Of a stretch of 64,000 nucleotides of DNA, positions 62,099-64,000 are shown piece by piece. Position 1 is the first letter of the stretch. Each line of letters opens with the position of its first letter. The stretch is from Segatella oulorum JCM 14966 (GTDB lineage: Bacteria > Bacteroidota > Bacteroidia > Bacteroidales > Bacteroidaceae). Position numbers and translations under genes: made by a program. A model generated the notes under the pieces. The model was not told the DNA's origin. It was given only the letters and a program-made list of their open reading frames with translations, and did no database searches. The stretch covers positions 1 to 64,000 of the forward strand of contig NZ_BAJQ01000002.1 in assembly GCF_000613785.1 (NCBI RefSeq), read 5' to 3'.

Positions 62099-64000
62099 AT
62101 GAAATATATTCAAACAATCAAAATACAGCACATGATGGTTGTCCTGATGCTGCTGTTCGTGAGCCAATGGGCGCAGGCACAGTCGTTTACAGCCACCGGA
62201 ACCGTTTTAGACGCTCAGCAAGAGCCTTGATTGGGGCCAATGTGAAAGTGGTTAATGGCGCCGGAGGCAGCGTAACTGATATGGATGGGCACTTTAAAGT
62301 GGTGTGTCCGGCAGGCACTTTGCTCGACATCTCCTACGTGGGTTATGTCACACAGCGTGTGAAAGCCGGAAAAGACATGCACATTACGTTGGTGGAAGAC
62401 GCCAAGACCTTGGCCGAAACAACCATCGTTGGTGTGGGATATGGCACGATGCGCAAGAGCGATCTCACAGGAGCTATTGCGTCGGTCAACGCAAAAGACA
62501 TGCGAAAAGGTGTCATTACGAGCACCGAACAACTGCTGCAAGGCAAGGTAGCAGGGCTCTCTGTTGTGCAGAGTAGCGGTGCTCCTGAGGCCGGATCGAG
62601 CCTGCGTTTGCGCGGCGGAACATCGCTTTCGGCCAGCAATGGCCCATTGGTTGTGGTGGATGGTATCGCCGGAGTGGACTTCAACTCGGTGCAACCCTCT
62701 GAGATTGTCAGCATGGATATTCTCAAAGATGCTTCGGCTTCGGCCATTTATGGCAGCAGAGGAGCCAACGGAGTCATCATCATTACCACCAATCGGCAGA
62801 GCAATCGCGAGCAAACCAGCGTGCAATACAATGGCTATGTGGGCTTTGCTTCGGTGGCAAAGCATTTAGATTTACTCTCGGCCAATCAGTGGCGCGCCTA
62901 CGTTAGAGAGCGAAATGTGGCTACAGCTCTTGATTATGGCGCCTCAACCGATTGGCAAAAGGAGTTGGAACGCACGGCCATTTCGCATGCACACAACATT
63001 CTTTTCTCGAGTAGCAAGCAGCATAGCGGCTATCGTGCGTCGGTGACTTATGCCAATAACCAGGGCGTTATTCAGCGCAATAACATGAATCGTTTGGCCG
63101 GATCTCTCACAGCTTATCAGACCGCTTGGCAGGGAAGGTTGCGCTTTGACGAAGGAATTAATGCGAACTTCGACCGTTGGCATCCTATAGACACGCGCAT
63201 TTTTGAGCGCATGACCAACCTACAACCCACCTTTCCCGTGTTGAATCCCGACGGTTCTTATGCGCAATTAAACGGCACAAACACCGAAAATCCCGTGGAG
63301 TTGAACACCAATCGCACCGACGATAAGAAGCGTCATCGCTTCTTAGGCTACTTGAAAGCCGAACTAACCCTGCTCGAAGGCTTGAAAGCTACCACCAACA
63401 TGTCCTACGAACAGAATGCCGTTTTGGGCGGATTGTATAAGCCTACGTATGCCAGAATGGAGGGACAAGGCGAGAAAGGATGGGGACAACGCACTTATGG
63501 TGACTACACTAACCGCCAAATAGAGGCCTATCTCACCTACGATCGCTTCTTTGGAAAAGACCATCATCTTAATCTTATGGGTGGCTATTCCTACCTGAAT
63601 AATGTGAATGAAGGCTTTGGTTCCACGCGAAGTGGTTTCGATACGAATGCCTTTGGCTATAACAATTTGGCCTCGGGTACCGATTATCGGCAGACCGATG
63701 TCTATTCTTATAAGACCGAGGCCACGTTGGTTTCGTTCTTCGGTCGCGTCAATTATGGTTTTATGAACCGCTACATGCTCACGGCAACGCTGCGTCGTGA
63801 CGGGTCAAGTCGGTTTGGAGACAACCACAAATGGGGCACATTCCCCTCGGTTTCAGTGGCATGGCGTGTCAGCGATGAGCCGTTTATGCAAGCCACTTCG
63901 GGCTGGTTGGATAACCTGAAGGTGCGCTTTGGCTTTGGCGTTACGGGCAATCAGAATGGTATTGGCGAATATAAGAGCCTGTCGATACTATCGGCTTCGG
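62099..64000 (+). CDS. SusC-like TonB-dependent transporter, cut by the window end and interrupted by one frameshift
   Basis: Signal peptide region MKYIQTIKIQHMMVVLMLLF to QSFTATGTVLDAQQEP is in one frame. The CarboxypepD-like domain continues in another (LIGANVKVVNGAGGSVTDMD, GHFKVVCPAGTLLDISYVGY), then the SusC signature TTIVGVGYGTMRKSDLTGA, plug SLRLRGGTSLSASNGPLVVV and ILKDASASAIYGSRGANGV, and barrel strands to the edge. The break is at 62225-62226 (GAGCCTTGATTGG); a third C restores it. About 640 residues are visible of an expected 1000. A SusD gene should follow outside the window. Confidence 0.9.

Overview
The window looks like a chromosomal segment of a Bacteroidales bacterium, most likely Prevotella or a close relative. 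Evidence: SusC/SusD pairs, a NigD-like lipoprotein, a DUF6377-type regulator and an ECF sigma / beta-barrel pair; promoters of the Bacteroidetes kind (TTTG, 19-20 nt, TAnnTTTG); no purine-rich ribosome binding sites; and a fumarate/succinate-type set (DcuB, asparaginase, aspartate ammonia-lyase, ATP-type PEP carboxykinase). I see no phage, integrase, transposase, CRISPR array, rRNA or tRNA.

Layout. 0-1.8 kb: AT-rich accessory DNA with the tail of an unknown gene and short repeats. 1.8-5.4 kb: manC, preceded by tandem copies of its own 5' end, facing a frameshifted rnr. 5.5-11.4 kb: a small protein, two candidate small RNAs, then transglutaminase-thioredoxin, cutC and a GH5 mannanase, all on the minus strand. 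11.8-19.7 kb: a TonB receptor, ribD-yaaA-bcp, three minus-strand genes of unknown function, and pncB. 20.3-29.4 kb: a SusC/SusD pair, a DUF6377 regulator, a phosphoesterase and a Crp-family regulator. 29.7-32.2 kb: a NigD-like lipoprotein, an ECF sigma factor, and an inner-membrane/beta-barrel hybrid. 32.7-40.2 kb: metG, then dcuB-ansB-porin-aspA. 41.2-52.5 kb: ychF-lgt, a cupin, greA-HIT, an aldo/keto reductase, an outer-membrane barrel, a YqiA/nucleotidase-like fusion, ogt and a Dna2-like helicase-nuclease. 52.5-58.8 kb: an esterase, pckA, upp and cysS. 59.3 kb to the end: lipoproteins leading into a second SusC gene cut by the window edge.

How genes work together. dcuB, ansB, porin and aspA form a coherent asparagine -> aspartate -> fumarate route with C4-dicarboxylate exchange at the membrane. 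The SusC/D genes import an unknown oligomer. The ECF sigma factor and the hybrid overlapping it look like a trans-envelope signalling pair.

The most unusual content is between genes. (1) Nine intergenic sites carry arrays of one 22-bp module: a 15-nt core starting AA and ending TT, plus a 7-nt spacer usually ending GC or GT, kept in exact register. (2) Four other intergenic arrays have a 40-42 bp period, mostly exactly 41, each unit with a palindromic head; a fifth has a 42-bp period. (3) manC is preceded by four tandem mini-ORFs that copy its own first codons. (4) At least nine single-base losses interrupt eight otherwise good genes, nearly all in short homopolymers; sequencing error is the simplest explanation.
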